The notes: generated from the sequence alone by a model not told the origin. 64,000 nt of DNA from JAKZVK01 sp965248255 (GCA_965248255.1 CBDFIW010000003.1:2232001-2296000), one strand, 5' to 3'; counted from the first letter of the stretch, positions 6,875 to 15,028 are shown. A program made the numbers and translations.

Positions 6875-7674
6875 GCCTCAGCGCCGAACAGATCCGCGCC
6901 CGCGAGGGCAAGCTGACCGCCAGCCGGGTCCGTGTCCTGATGGACGGCAGCGACCAGGACTTATACGACCTGTGGCGCGAGCTTACCGGCGATCCAACCT
7001 GCCAGCCGCCCGACCTTTCTGGTGTGTGGGCGGTACGGCTGGGCGAAGCGACCGAAGACCTCAACCTGGACTGGTACGAGTACAAGACCGGACGCCGGCT
7101 CACCAGAAAGGGCGAGGTCGTCACATCGCAAGAGCGCGCGTGGGCGGCGGCGACCCTGGACGGCTTCGACGAAGACCACCCAGACGGCCCGGCGGTAATC
7201 GAGGCCAAGCATGTGAACGGCTTCGCGCCTTTTGATTCAGTGGCAGCCCGCTACCTGCCGCAGGTTCACTGGCAGATGTACGTGACCCGAACACGGCTGG
7301 CCGTCTTGTCCGTCATCGAGGGAGCGCGCGAGCCCAGGATCGAGGAAGTACCGCTCGACCGCGGCTACCTCGACGAGCTGCTGCGGCGGGCCGATCTGTT
7401 GTGGCAGTGCGTCGAGACGCTGACGCCGCCCGTGGCGCTGCCTCCTGCCGAGCCGCCCAAGCCCGCCACCAGGGAAGTCGACATGACGGACAACACGGAT
7501 TGGGCATCGCCGGCTGCCGCGTGGCTGGAGCACCGCCCCGCGGCCATAGTGTTCCGCTCAGCCGAAAGAGCGATCAAGGAACTAGTGCCCGCCGACGCCA
7601 GCCGCGTCCACGGGCACGGAATCACAGTGCAGCGCAGCCGCAACGGGGCGCTGCGGATAGGAGCCATCAAGTGA
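6871..7674 (+). CDS. YqaJ-family viral recombinase (lambda-Exo-like exonuclease)
   Basis: The 267-residue protein starts MSLSAEQIRAREGKLTASRV, the typical entry of YqaJ/lambda exonuclease proteins. The PD-(D/E)XK core is visible: RLGEATEDLNLDWYE (motif with Glu), then ATLDGF (Asp), then GPAVIEAKHV (E-x-K). It should digest one strand of double-stranded DNA ends to give 3' tails for the annealing protein encoded next. The ATG overlaps the previous stop (ATGA) and its own stop overlaps the next GTG. An extension after about residue 200 (TREVDMTDNTDW...) is not part of the nuclease core. Together with ERF and DUF669 it makes a phage recombination module. Confidence 0.88.
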   Translation: MSLSAEQIRAREGKLTASRVRVLMDGSDQDLYDLWRELTGDPTCQPPDLSGVWAVRLGEATEDLNLDWYEYKTGRRLTRKGEVVTSQERAWAAATLDGFDEDHPDGPAVIEAKHVNGFAPFDSVAARYLPQVHWQMYVTRTRLAVLSVIEGAREPRIEEVPLDRGYLDELLRRADLLWQCVETLTPPVALPPAEPPKPATREVDMTDNTDWASPAAAWLEHRPAAIVFRSAERAIKELVPADASRVHGHGITVQRSRNGALRIGAIK

Positions 7675-8393
7675 CAGAAGAACACCCCAAGCAACTCGTA
7701 GCGGCGCTGGCCAAGGCGCAGAGCGTAATCACCGCCCCGGCGCGTAACCGCGTGGTGACCGTCAGGACCAGGACCGGCGGCAGCTACACCTTCCGCTACG
7801 CCACGCTCGATCACATCATCGAAGACATCCGCAAGCCGCTCACCGACAACGGCCTGTGGTTCACGCAAATTATCGGGAGGGACGAGGACGGCAAATACCG
7901 CCTGGTCACGCGGCTGTTGCACGAAAGCGGCGAGGCCATCGAGAGCCACACGCCGTTGCTGGTTGAGGACAAAGGCAACCAGGCGTTCGGATCGTCACTC
8001 ACCTACATGCGCCGCTACGCGCTCACCGCGTTGCTGGGGATCGCGGCCGACGAGGACGATGACGGCAATTCCGCCGACGGCCACACCGTGGAAGCGATGC
8101 GCAAGCGGCCGCAGCCAGAAGCAGCGCCGCCTGCCGGGTCGACAAACGGCAAACCGCGGAAACCGCATGGAATACCCGTAGCGGCAAAAGAAGGCGGCGC
8201 TGACGGGGAGCGTGACTGGATCGCATGGGGTTCCACACTTGCCGCCGCGCTCAAGGCGGCAGCCCCGGATGAAGTCGAGGAGTGGTTGAAGCGAAACGCG
8301 GACCAGCTCAACAACTGCAAGGAGCAGGCGCCGGCGATCCACAGGCGTTTGATGAAGATCGCCAGCCCGAAACCCCAAGAGGAGGCCGCCTGA
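7671..8393 (+). CDS. ERF-family single-strand annealing protein
   Basis: The start is the GTG at 7671, which overlaps the YqaJ stop (GTGA); a longer open frame upstream lies wholly inside yqaJ. The 240-residue product has ERF landmarks: LVAALAKAQSVI, YTFRYATLDHIIEDIRKPL, NGLWFTQ, and GSSLTYMRRYALTALLGIA followed by an acidic DEDDDGN. ERF proteins bind single-stranded DNA and anneal complementary strands, in partnership with an exonuclease. The C-terminus (after residue 140) is a variable linker with a short helical end. The stop overlaps the DUF669 ATG. Confidence 0.9.
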   Translation: MTEEHPKQLVAALAKAQSVITAPARNRVVTVRTRTGGSYTFRYATLDHIIEDIRKPLTDNGLWFTQIIGRDEDGKYRLVTRLLHESGEAIESHTPLLVEDKGNQAFGSSLTYMRRYALTALLGIAADEDDDGNSADGHTVEAMRKRPQPEAAPPAGSTNGKPRKPHGIPVAAKEGGADGERDWIAWGSTLAAALKAAAPDEVEEWLKRNADQLNNCKEQAPAIHRRLMKIASPKPQEEAA

Positions 8394-8842
8394 TGCCGAC
8401 CGTTGACTTCTCTGAAGTAGATACCGCGCAAGACTACTCGCTGCTGCCGGACGGGGAGTATCTATGCCGCATCGAGTCCATCGACGACACGATGACCACG
8501 AACGCCGGAGATGCGATGTGGAATCTCCAGATGGTCGTTGATGACGGCGACTACCGAGGAAGAAAGGTTTTCGACAAGATCGCCTTTTCCCGGGCGGCGC
8601 TGCCGCGCGTCAAGCTGCTGTGCGAACAGCTTGGGCTTGACGTGAGCGGCGTATTCATTGTGGAGCCGGAACGCTTGATCGGCCGTGCGGTCCATGTCAC
8701 GGTCGAAATCCAATCGTATACCGACCGCTACGGCGAAGAGAAGCAAACCAACAAAGTCACGTTCGCTGGCTACCGCAAGGCCGGCGGATCATCGTTGCCG
8801 ACCAGTAGCCCCGAAACCGAGGAGGACGATCTTCCCTTCTGA
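8393..8842 (+). CDS. DUF669 phage protein (single-strand-binding-like)
   Basis: The ATG at 8393 overlaps the ERF stop (TGATG). The 149-residue product starts MPTVDFSEVDTAQDYSLLPD, matching the opening of DUF669 proteins (G-x-Y motif LLPDGEYLCRIESID), continues with an OB-fold-like beta pattern (MWNLQMVVDDGDYRGRKVFD) and ends in an acidic tail EEDDLPF. An acidic tip of this kind resembles single-strand DNA-binding proteins. Being third in an exonuclease-annealase-DUF669 set supports a role in phage recombination or replication. DUF669 function is not firmly established. Confidence 0.82.
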   Translation: MPTVDFSEVDTAQDYSLLPDGEYLCRIESIDDTMTTNAGDAMWNLQMVVDDGDYRGRKVFDKIAFSRAALPRVKLLCEQLGLDVSGVFIVEPERLIGRAVHVTVEIQSYTDRYGEEKQTNKVTFAGYRKAGGSSLPTSSPETEEDDLPF

Positions 8843-9261
8843 TGCAAGTTCTTCTAACACGCTCGATCTCCGGCCTCAAGGCGGCGGACCACTTTGCCGC
8901 CGAAGCGCTTTCAAGAATCAAGCACGGCCAGGAAGTGCGCTGTGAGATCAGGCGGGTCCGCAACCCCAAGCAGCTGCGGCTGTACTGGGCGCTGATCGAC
9001 GCCTGCTGGCAGCACCAGGACTGCTACGCGACCAAGCAGGACTTGAGCGACGTCATCAAAGTGGCCGTGGGCCACTCGGACGAAGTAGTTACCAAGTCGG
9101 GGAAAGTGGTTGCGCGGCCCAAGTCGGTCTCCTTCGGCAACATGCCCCAGGATGCCTGGGAGGAGTTCTTTGGCCGCGTGATCCAGTTCGCCTGTGAGCG
9201 GATCATCCCGGGGACCGACGACGAGGACCTGCGGGCGCATCTGGAGGAGCTGGTCAGGTGA
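8842..9261 (+). CDS. phage NinB/DUF1367-like protein
   Basis: The 139-residue product contains EVRCEIRRVRNPKQLRLYWAL and YATKQDLSDVIKVAVGHSD, a pattern seen in small lambdoid-type phage proteins that follow recombination genes (NinB or DUF1367 groups; I cannot choose between them). No catalytic motif stands out. Its ATG overlaps the DUF669 stop (TGATG). NinB-type proteins are linked to recombination; a similar accessory role is inferred from position. Confidence 0.5.
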   Translation: MQVLLTRSISGLKAADHFAAEALSRIKHGQEVRCEIRRVRNPKQLRLYWALIDACWQHQDCYATKQDLSDVIKVAVGHSDEVVTKSGKVVARPKSVSFGNMPQDAWEEFFGRVIQFACERIIPGTDDEDLRAHLEELVR

Positions 9262-9310
9262 AGCGGGAAGGAAAGCGGCTCGGCTCTAAGCCATCAGGAG
9301 GAGACAACTC

Positions 9311-9784
9311 GTGCTTGAAATTCCCAACTGTTCGATCAAGAAGACCTCGAAAACCACGCTCGAAGGAGCGGAGGAGGCCTATCTCAGCGGCAAGATCGTC
9401 TTGGAGGGCGATCTGACCAATGGGGCGGCGGAAGTCCTGGGTTGCGGCGGTGCGATCCGCGACAACCTGCCGGCCTTCACCGTTCCGAAAACCAGACTGC
9501 GGGAAGGCGGCGACAACAAGTATCCCCACGCGATTGAGCTGGGAGATGGAAACGGCGGTGGACTGACGCTGCCCAATGTCTCGGTACACGCCATGCAGGG
9601 CAAGGTCCGCGAGGGGCTGGCGACGCTGACGATCACGGCCACCTTCGATGACCTGTTGAGCAAGGTGGTGTCGGAGTTCCACGGCGACCACCCTTCGTTC
9701 GTCGGCACGCTGCGGGTATCACAGGCAGCCGAACCCGACCAGGCGCAGATGGACTTTGAGGATGAGGCGGAACAGGCTGCCTAA
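9311..9784 (+). CDS. phage-operon protein of unknown function, 157 aa
   Basis: GTG at 9311 is preceded by AGGAGGAG about 9 bases upstream, the best ribosome site in this operon, and a 49-base gap separates it from the previous gene. The product is acidic: a beta-rich N-terminus (MLEIPNCSIKKTSKTTLEGA), a Gly-rich centre (DGNGGGLTLPNVSV) and an acidic end (MDFEDEAEQAA). No transmembrane helix and no recognised family. The tail again resembles acidic tips of DNA-processing proteins, but that is only suggestive. Confidence 0.6.
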   Translation: MLEIPNCSIKKTSKTTLEGAEEAYLSGKIVLEGDLTNGAAEVLGCGGAIRDNLPAFTVPKTRLREGGDNKYPHAIELGDGNGGGLTLPNVSVHAMQGKVREGLATLTITATFDDLLSKVVSEFHGDHPSFVGTLRVSQAAEPDQAQMDFEDEAEQAA

Positions 9785-10205
9785 GCTCCAGGTGAGCCGC
9801 TTGTGGTCGAACCTTCGCCGCCGCGATCCGCACCCGCTGTTCACCCGCGAGGAGCTGGAGCGCTGGCTGATCGAGTCGAGCCACGGCGGGAAAGGAATCG
9901 GCTGGCGCTGCTCCTATGGCGTGAAATGCAACTGTTATCTGTCATTGCCGGAAGTGTCGCTCGACCACAAGACGCCGCTCAGCTTTTTGCGGATCACGAC
10001 GCTCGACAATCTGGCCGTGTGCTGCAAGGCGTGCAACCGGGTCAAGGGTGATCTCGACGGCGAACACTTTCTGGAACTGATGGGGCTGCTCGACCACTGG
10101 CCGGTGGAGCAGCGCCGGAGCGTTTTGCGGCGGCTGGGTCAACCGCCGGGCCAATGGGCTTATAAGCGGCGCGGGCAGAACGGGACTTTTGCTGTCAGGG
10201 CATAG
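9762..10205 (+). CDS. HNH endonuclease
   Basis: The 147-residue product has an HNH/McrA-type core: RCSYGVKCNCYLSLPEVSLDHK (the DH of the first motif), NLAVCCKACNRVKGD (central Asn plus zinc CxxC) and a following His-containing helix (GEHFLELMGLL). Cys residues at the first strand and in CCKAC suggest structural zinc. The start overlaps the previous gene by 23 bases; ATG at 9762 is preferred over TTG at 9756. HNH nucleases in phage early regions may act in packaging, homing or recombination; the specific role here is unknown. Confidence 0.82.
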   Translation: MRRNRLPKLQVSRLWSNLRRRDPHPLFTREELERWLIESSHGGKGIGWRCSYGVKCNCYLSLPEVSLDHKTPLSFLRITTLDNLAVCCKACNRVKGDLDGEHFLELMGLLDHWPVEQRRSVLRRLGQPPGQWAYKRRGQNGTFAVRA

Positions 10206-10213
10206 AGGATTCC

Positions 10214-10378
10214 ATGGAACTAGCGATTGCGTTGGTAGTGTTCTCGGCCTGTGCGCTGCTGTTTAGGGGCTGTGCTCACCGCCGTACCACGAGGCCGCGC
10301 AAGGACGAGGAAGGGGCCTATGTGCGCTGCCTGGAGTGCGGGTCGCGGATCGCCGCGCCGCTGTGGGACGAGGCGTGA
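10214..10378 (+). CDS. 54-aa membrane/zinc-knuckle microprotein
   Basis: Starting at ATG 10214 with GAGGAT 6-9 bases upstream, the product has an N-terminal hydrophobic helix (MELAIALVVFSACALLF), a basic turn (AHRRTTRPRKDEEG) and a CxxC (RCLECGSRIAAPLWDE). This looks like a single-pass membrane protein with a half zinc knuckle on the cytoplasmic side. It follows the HNH gene by 8 bases, so it probably belongs to the operon. No family recognised. Confidence 0.5.
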   Translation: MELAIALVVFSACALLFRGCAHRRTTRPRKDEEGAYVRCLECGSRIAAPLWDEA

Positions 10379-10406
10379 GTTCATCTGAGGAAGTGCTGCC
10401 TTGCGC

Positions 10407-10847
10407 CTATCGGCAGTCCGCCACCGATATCAACCGGGAGGATCGCGTGGCTCGCCTTGGCGACGACGCCAGGCAAACATCGACTTGGACCAAGACGAGC
10501 GAGGGGGCTTCCGGATGAAGCAGGACAACGGTTTGCTCGGCTGGCGCTTCCAACTTGACATGCCGCCGATAGTCTCCATCTTTTCGTACCGACTTGACTT
10601 CGTATCTTCGGGGGATCACGGCTCCCAGGGCTGCGCCGTACCGTCTCTCAGGCAAGACCTGAAGCGACTGTTTGAGCCCGACGAGATAGTCGCGGCGCTT
10701 ACACTCTCGGCCCAGCCGCACGCCAGCCAACAGCCATTTGCTAGCGTCCTGCTCGCCCAGCGTGAGGTGGAGCGCCACAGGGTTGTTTTGACGCTCAGCA
10801 CATGGAATGGCCTTGATGTTTATCTTTGGAGCGAAAAGCCGAAACAT
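10407..10847 (-). CDS. possible unknown protein (strand uncertain)
   Basis: This reverse frame encodes about 146 residues with protein-like composition (for example NPVALHLTLGEQDASKWLLA, GVRLGRECKRRDYLVGLKQS). The forward strand is also open here: an ORF beginning at ATG 10515 runs far beyond any plausible end, and a 47-aa ORF (GTG 10375) would link it to the phage operon by overlaps. Third-position GC does not separate the two. I give the reverse reading because its peptide has more regular helix periodicity. Treat the whole 10.38-10.95 kb stretch as unresolved. Confidence 0.35.
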   Translation of the reverse strand: MFRLFAPKINIKAIPCAERQNNPVALHLTLGEQDASKWLLAGVRLGRECKRRDYLVGLKQSLQVLPERRYGAALGAVIPRRYEVKSVRKDGDYRRHVKLEAPAEQTVVLLHPEAPSLVLVQVDVCLASSPRRATRSSRLISVADCR

Positions 10848-11000
10848 GGTCACGATCCGAACCACGGAAGTGGCCCAGGGCAACAATCAATCGATCAAGA
10901 TTCCCTCCTGTGCCTGAACCTCGTTCAGGGGGATCGCGGGGCGGCTTCCCCACAGAGGCCGCTCCGCAACTCAACACTATCACAGGGAAGTCGGGACACA

Positions 11001-11029
11001 TTGACAACGGCGCGCAAATGGGTTATGGT
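11001..11029 (+). promoter_or_regulatory. sigma70-type promoter
   Basis: TTGACA at 11001-11006 is a perfect -35 box; TATGGT at 11024-11029 is a good -10 box; the spacer is exactly 17 bases. RNA would start near 11036, giving a leader of about 235 bases before the ATG at 11270. This is the clearest promoter in the window. Confidence 0.75.
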
Positions 11030-11269
11030 GATCCTGTCGCGGCAAAATCCGCGACCGGGTCAACCAACCTGGATTTTCTGTGAGGGGCACGAGCGCCCCC
11101 CCAAGGCGCTTTTTTCGTGCCCGGCGCATGGACGCCCGCTATGGCGGGGCCATGCGGGGGCCCTTCGGGGCCGCCGGTTGTTCCTCACAGAGCCGGTTTG
11201 GTTGCCCGCGTGGACCCCGCCACCCTTCGTCAACCAACGAGGGAAGCGGAATGTCACCTGTGAGGACCC
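11030..11269 (+). ncRNA. structured leader RNA with possible sequestration of the ribosome site
   Basis: Several perfect stems lie in a row. GTCGCGG/CCGCGAC (about 11035-11055). GGGCACGA 11085-11092 with TCGTGCCC 11115-11122, enclosing GCGCC/GGCGC. GCATGG with CCATGC around a CCCGC/GCGGG hairpin (11126-11154). GGCCC-TTCG-GGGCC, a UUCG tetraloop hairpin (11158-11172). Then TTGGTTG 11198-11204 with CAACCAA 11231-11237, all enclosed by CCTCACAG 11183-11190 with CTGTGAGG 11258-11265. The last strand contains the GAGG that serves the ATG at 11270, so the outer stem would hide the ribosome site. That is the logic of a riboswitch or protein-controlled leader. No known class is recognised. Confidence 0.55.
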
Positions 11270-11593
11270 ATGCACAAGCCGTTCCCGAAGTCCCCGTTTC
11301 AACACCCCCTGTTCCCTCCCCCGGTCGCCGAGATCATCGAAGCCTCGCCGGGCGTCAGGCTCAACGGCAACGTCGAGACCGCCTGGAAGCTGGTCGCCAA
11401 TTTCAATTTCAGCAAAGGAGCCGATGTGCTGGTTCTGGCGCTGGCCATCGGCTGCCTGTGCCGTGCACTGGCCGAGCGGACCGGCAACGACCTGGACGAG
11501 TCCGGCCGGGCGGAGAGGTTCGGTGCAGGTGGATTCCACCGCGATTCCCGGCGGTCGGCCGGCGTTTCGTGCTATAACCTCTTCATCCATTGA
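11270..11593 (+). CDS. small protein controlled by the structured leader
   Basis: ATG at 11270 with GAGG at 11262-11265. The 107-residue product has a Pro-rich start (MHKPFPKSPFQHPLFPPPVA), a middle with good helix content (VETAWKLVANFNFSKGADVL, VLALAIGCLCRALAERTGND) and a C-terminus (after about residue 85) that looks less protein-like, so a frameshift near 11525 is possible. The hydrophobic part is too short and interrupted for a confident membrane helix. I do not recognise a family. The unusual leader and strong promoter suggest a gene of a mobile element kept under tight control. Confidence 0.5.
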   Translation: MHKPFPKSPFQHPLFPPPVAEIIEASPGVRLNGNVETAWKLVANFNFSKGADVLVLALAIGCLCRALAERTGNDLDESGRAERFGAGGFHRDSRRSAGVSCYNLFIH

Positions 11594-11682
11594 TTACGTG
11601 TATTGCGGCCAGGCTGGATGTGGCCCAGTTGTCTCGAATGCGATGAATCCGACCCGACCAGTCATCTCGTATCGTTTCTCAG

Positions 11683-12208
11683 ATGGGGACTTGCGTGGCG
11701 GCTCCTAGGGCTCAGGCTGACGCTCCCCGAGCGGGGGAGTTGTGGGCGGGTCTCCTCGCCCAGGTGGCCCAAGGTGACCAAGGGGCTTTGGGAGAATTCT
11801 ACGACGCCAGCAGCAGGTATGCGTTTGGTCTGGCGCTGAGGATTCTCGGTGACCGCGAGAGTGCCGCTGAACATGGCGCGCAGCCGGGCGATCGACCGGC
11901 TGCGGCCGAAGGGGCGGCGGCAGCGTCAGCAGGAGGGCCCGCTGGAGGCGGCCGGCGAAGCCGCGGATCGCGCCCCGACGCCCGAGGAAAGCAGTCTCGC
12001 ATCCGAGCGCCGGCGTGCCGTCCAGTCGGCCCTTGCCGCGCTTCAGGAACCGCAGCGTGAGGCCATCGAATTGGCCTACTTTTCAGGATTCAGCCGCTCG
12101 CAAATCGCCGAGCGGCTGGGCGAGCCGCTCGGGACGGTTAAGACGCGCATCCGCCTCGGCATGCTTCACCTTCGGGATTCGTTACAGCACCAGATGGGTG
12201 CGCTATGA
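11683..12208 (+). pseudogene. ECF sigma factor with internal deletion and frameshift
   Basis: The first part (from ATG 11683) carries sigma region 2.1: LLAQVAQGDQGALGEFYDAS, then YAFGLALRILGDRESAAE. The expected roughly 35 residues covering regions 2.2-2.4 (core binding and -10 recognition) are absent, and the family reading resumes in another frame from about 11872 as NMARSRAIDRLRPKGR. It continues through region 4 (LQEPQREAIELAYFSGFSRS, EPLGTVKTRIRLGMLHLRD) to TGA at 12208. An out-of-frame deletion of about 100 bases fits. Without region 2.2-2.4 the product should not drive transcription. The stop overlaps the anti-sigma ATG (ATGA), the usual sigma/anti-sigma coupling. Confidence 0.75.
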
Positions 12209-13206
12209 ACGCTCAACGTCAACATCGGTCTGATAAAACCTGCGAGTGGGCTGCACTCGCGGCACTCGATGCGTTGACTCCCGAGGAAAGTGCGGCATAC
12301 CAGGAGCACTTGAAGGGAGGGTGTCCGGTCTGCGAGGCGTCCGTCCGCTCGTTCGAGCAGGTGGTCGGACAGCTAGGGACTGCGAGCCCGCCCGTCCGTC
12401 CTTCGGCCTTGCTGAAAGGCCGGCTGATGACGCGAATCTCTGAAGGGGCGGGCTCAAACGCTCCCCAGGATTGGGGGCCGACGAACGGCCCGACCACCGG
12501 CCAGCCGCGGTTCAGCCGGTTCGTGATCTCAAGCTTAGGCACGGAAGAGAGTCAAACAAGGCCTGGAGCCAAGTCCACGTCGTGGGGTCGCTGGCTGAGC
12601 GCGGCGGCTGTTTGCTTCGTGGTCTGTGCCGGTATCTGGATGGCAGTACAGACCCGCCCCGCGCCCTATGATCTCGACCGCGCTGCCCAAGAGACGTACA
12701 TCGACTCGCTCTATGCCCAAGTGGCCGCGGCCATTCGAGTCGGTCTCGGCGACCACGTGCATTGCAGCTTCTTCCGAAAGTTCGCAAAGGACCCTCCGTC
12801 TGTCGAACAGATCGCGAAGAAGATGGGGCCGGACTGGGCCGGCTTGGTGCCGCTCGTCGAGGAGAGGGTGCCGGATGAGTATCGGGTGCTGCTGGCCCAT
12901 CGCTGCGGATACCGCGGACGAAAGTTTGTTCATCTCGCCTTGAAGAGCGAAGTGAAACTCCTCTCGGTCGTCATTACGCAAAAGAGAGCGGGTGAAGCCT
13001 TCTCGCGAGAGAACTTGATCTCCGTTCTCGATCGGTCGGAGATCAGCATTTACGGCCAGGGGGTAGAGCACTTCCAGACGGCCGGATTCGAGAGCCGCGA
13101 TTATCTAGCTTTTGTCGTGTCCGATCTGACAAGAGAAGGCAACCTGAAGCTCGCTGCGAGTCTCGCCCCGGCAGTGAGCAGGTTCTTGGCGCGGCTCGAA
13201 GCATGA
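12205..13206 (+). CDS. membrane anti-sigma factor with zinc-binding N-terminus
   Basis: The 333-residue product starts MNAQRQHRSDKTCEWAALAA, an anti-sigma domain of the ChrR/RskA kind with a zinc-site-like cluster His35, Cys40, Cys43 (HLKGGCPVC). A transmembrane helix follows at about 130-149 (LSAAAVCFVVCAGIWMA). The remaining 180 residues lie outside the cytoplasm and contain DHVHCSFFRKF and AHRCGYRGRKFVHLALK, a Cys/His-bearing sensor-like domain seen in acidobacterial anti-sigma factors but of unknown ligand. It would hold the upstream ECF sigma, which is now broken, so this gene is probably orphaned. Confidence 0.75.
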   Translation: MNAQRQHRSDKTCEWAALAALDALTPEESAAYQEHLKGGCPVCEASVRSFEQVVGQLGTASPPVRPSALLKGRLMTRISEGAGSNAPQDWGPTNGPTTGQPRFSRFVISSLGTEESQTRPGAKSTSWGRWLSAAAVCFVVCAGIWMAVQTRPAPYDLDRAAQETYIDSLYAQVAAAIRVGLGDHVHCSFFRKFAKDPPSVEQIAKKMGPDWAGLVPLVEERVPDEYRVLLAHRCGYRGRKFVHLALKSEVKLLSVVITQKRAGEAFSRENLISVLDRSEISIYGQGVEHFQTAGFESRDYLAFVVSDLTREGNLKLAASLAPAVSRFLARLEA

Positions 13207-13310
13207 AGACTACGACGCGACCTGGCGGCTGACAACGAGGGACTTGTGAAGTACACTGGAGGCAATTCATCGGGACGAGGCGAGTTCCGACGGCCACGCC
13301 TGGAGAGAGC

Positions 13311-13945
13311 GTGATCGAAGAGCAAAAAAACTCCTCCGACGAAATATGCAACTGGGCCGCCCTGGGGGCGCTTGGCGCGCTCGACCCCGACGGAAAGACG
13401 GCCTACGAGCAGCACCTGGCGGACGGCTGTCCCGTCTGCGCGGTAGATGTGCGCTCGTTTGAGGAAGTGGCCGGACAACTCGGGTTTGCCGCAGCGGCGG
13501 CTCCTTCGGCGGACCTGCGTGCACGGCTTCTCGATCGCATCCAAACGGAGGCGGAGCAGCCAAGTGCCGGAGCAGAGCAGGTGCGCAGCCCGGATCGGGC
13601 GATTCTGTTCAACGGCGGCGGTCTGCTGATCTCGCGATCAACCGAGATGGACTGGGAAGCGGCGCCGCTGCCGGGAATTTTCAGCCGGGTTCTCTTCAAC
13701 GACCCGAAGCGCCAGTACACCACTCAGTTGGTCCGCATGGAGCCCAACACGACCTATCCCAGCCATCGTCATACCGAGGTCGAGGAACTGTACATGCTCG
13801 AAGGGGACCTGTTGGTGGAAGGTCAAACCATGCGGCCCGGTGATTACTGCCGAGGGGAACCGGAAAGTATCCACGGCCAGGTAGCACCAAGACCGGAGCG
13901 CTGTTCCTGGTACTCTCCTCCCAGCGAGACGAAGTGCTCGCATAG
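13311..13945 (+). pseudogene. ChrR-type cupin anti-sigma factor, frameshifted near the C-terminus
   Basis: The N-terminus repeats the pattern of the previous gene (ICNWAALGALGALDPDGK, HLADGCPVC with His35, Cys40, Cys43). From residue 100 there is a cupin domain (QYTTQLVRMEPNTTYPSHRH, TEVEELYMLEGDLLVEGQ, GDYCRGEPESIHG) with the His-His-Glu metal set. After GQVA (about 13884) the family-like end ATKTGALFLVLSSQRDEVLA lies in another frame and stops with TAG at 13943-13945; the uncorrected frame runs on to 13994 with an unlikely tail. One base deletion explains this. ChrR proteins sense singlet oxygen or peroxide. The start at GTG 13311 has GGAGAGAGC upstream. Confidence 0.7.
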
Positions 13946-14053
13946 GGTAGCGACAGGCACTCCTGCCTGTCCGCTGGCGCACAGCGCCGGCTAACTAACT
14001 TTCCAAGGGCCGCAAGCCTAGCTTCCCGGTTTCCGCAGGCGCGGCGGCTGCCC

Positions 14054-15028
14054 CTACGCGTAAATCTGTTCCAACTTCTTCTGGATATATTTCATCGAGC
14101 GGCCGAAGCTCTCGCGCGGGCTGATCCGCACGTGGTCGAGGTCAACACAGATCCATCCCTTGTACTTGCGCTTCTTCAGGATGCGGTGCAGCCGAGGGAA
14201 GTCGATCTCGCCGTCACCGAGGTCGTAGATGCTGTTCATGAAGGTCGCGCTGGGCGTATGGGCTTGGAGCACGCGCCCGTTGGCCAAGCGGATGTCTTGC
14301 CGCGCCGGGGTGATGCGGGCGTCCTTATAGTCCATGAAGGTCAGGCGGTCGTTGTACTTCTCATACAGCTCCACAACGTCGCACCCGGCCAAGTGCAAGT
14401 GCGCTGTATCAGGCGAGAAGTGGAATCGCTTGGGGTCACTGTATTTCAAGAACAGCTCGACCTCGTCATGGCTCTCAACGATCTGGTTGAGGTGGTTGTG
14501 CAGACCCGCGCGAAAGCCGTATTCCTTGGCCACATCGCCCAGGTGGTTCCAGAACTCGCAGGAACGCTCGATGTACTCGGGGATCTCGATCTTCGCGAGC
14601 GGGCGCCTCCCGGGACCGCGCCGGCCCGGCGAGAACACAACCAGCTCGGTGGCGCCGAAGTTCTGGAGAAAGCCCATCGCCTCGCGCGCGGATTTCTCCA
14701 TCTTCTCGTGCTGTGTTTTGTCCCACGCCGGGCCGCCGTAGGAGATCGTCGCGATGCGCAGACCGCGCTTCTCGAGTTCCTTCTGGAGCGTAGGAATCGT
14801 GAGGCCGTAGGTTTCGAGGCACCGCGGGAAGCTGGTCATCCGCAGGCCCGTGAACCCGGTGTCCTTCATCACCGCGAGGACCTCGGTAAAGGGGACCTTG
14901 TTAAGATGGCCCCACAGCCCCAAGCTGAATGCCCACTGGATGTTCTTGCCGCGCGCCGCCGAGCCGGACTCGGCGGTCAACCCGGCCAGCGCGCCGGCCA
15001 GCGTATTCAAGAAGCTCCTTCGTTGCAT
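14054..15028 (-). CDS. exported xylose-isomerase-like TIM-barrel protein (sugar phosphate isomerase/epimerase family)
   Basis: The start is ATG 15028, preceded by AGGAGGAGG at a good distance; the longer frame upstream lacks support. MQRRSFLNTLAGALAGL is a Tat-like signal (RRSF). The body follows the AP-endonuclease-2/xylose isomerase-like barrel: FSLGLWGHLNKVPFTEVLAV, ELVVFSPGRRGPG, FRAGLHNHLNQIVES, FHFSPDTAHLHLAG, RLTFMDYKDARI and a final GWICVDLDHVR. The His/Asp/Glu metal ligands typical of the fold are present (H in GLHNH, D in SPDTAH, D in FMDYKD). Substrate cannot be told. No operon partner is visible. Confidence 0.85.
   Translation of the reverse strand: MQRRSFLNTLAGALAGLTAESGSAARGKNIQWAFSLGLWGHLNKVPFTEVLAVMKDTGFTGLRMTSFPRCLETYGLTIPTLQKELEKRGLRIATISYGGPAWDKTQHEKMEKSAREAMGFLQNFGATELVVFSPGRRGPGRRPLAKIEIPEYIERSCEFWNHLGDVAKEYGFRAGLHNHLNQIVESHDEVELFLKYSDPKRFHFSPDTAHLHLAGCDVVELYEKYNDRLTFMDYKDARITPARQDIRLANGRVLQAHTPSATFMNSIYDLGDGEIDFPRLHRILKKRKYKGWICVDLDHVRISPRESFGRSMKYIQKKLEQIYA

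Noticed and set aside
10375..10518. 47-aa ORF (GTG overlapping the previous stop) leading to a long forward ORF from 10515
   Set aside because: No composition or family support; the forward frame simply stays open for over 1 kb through the promoter and leader region.
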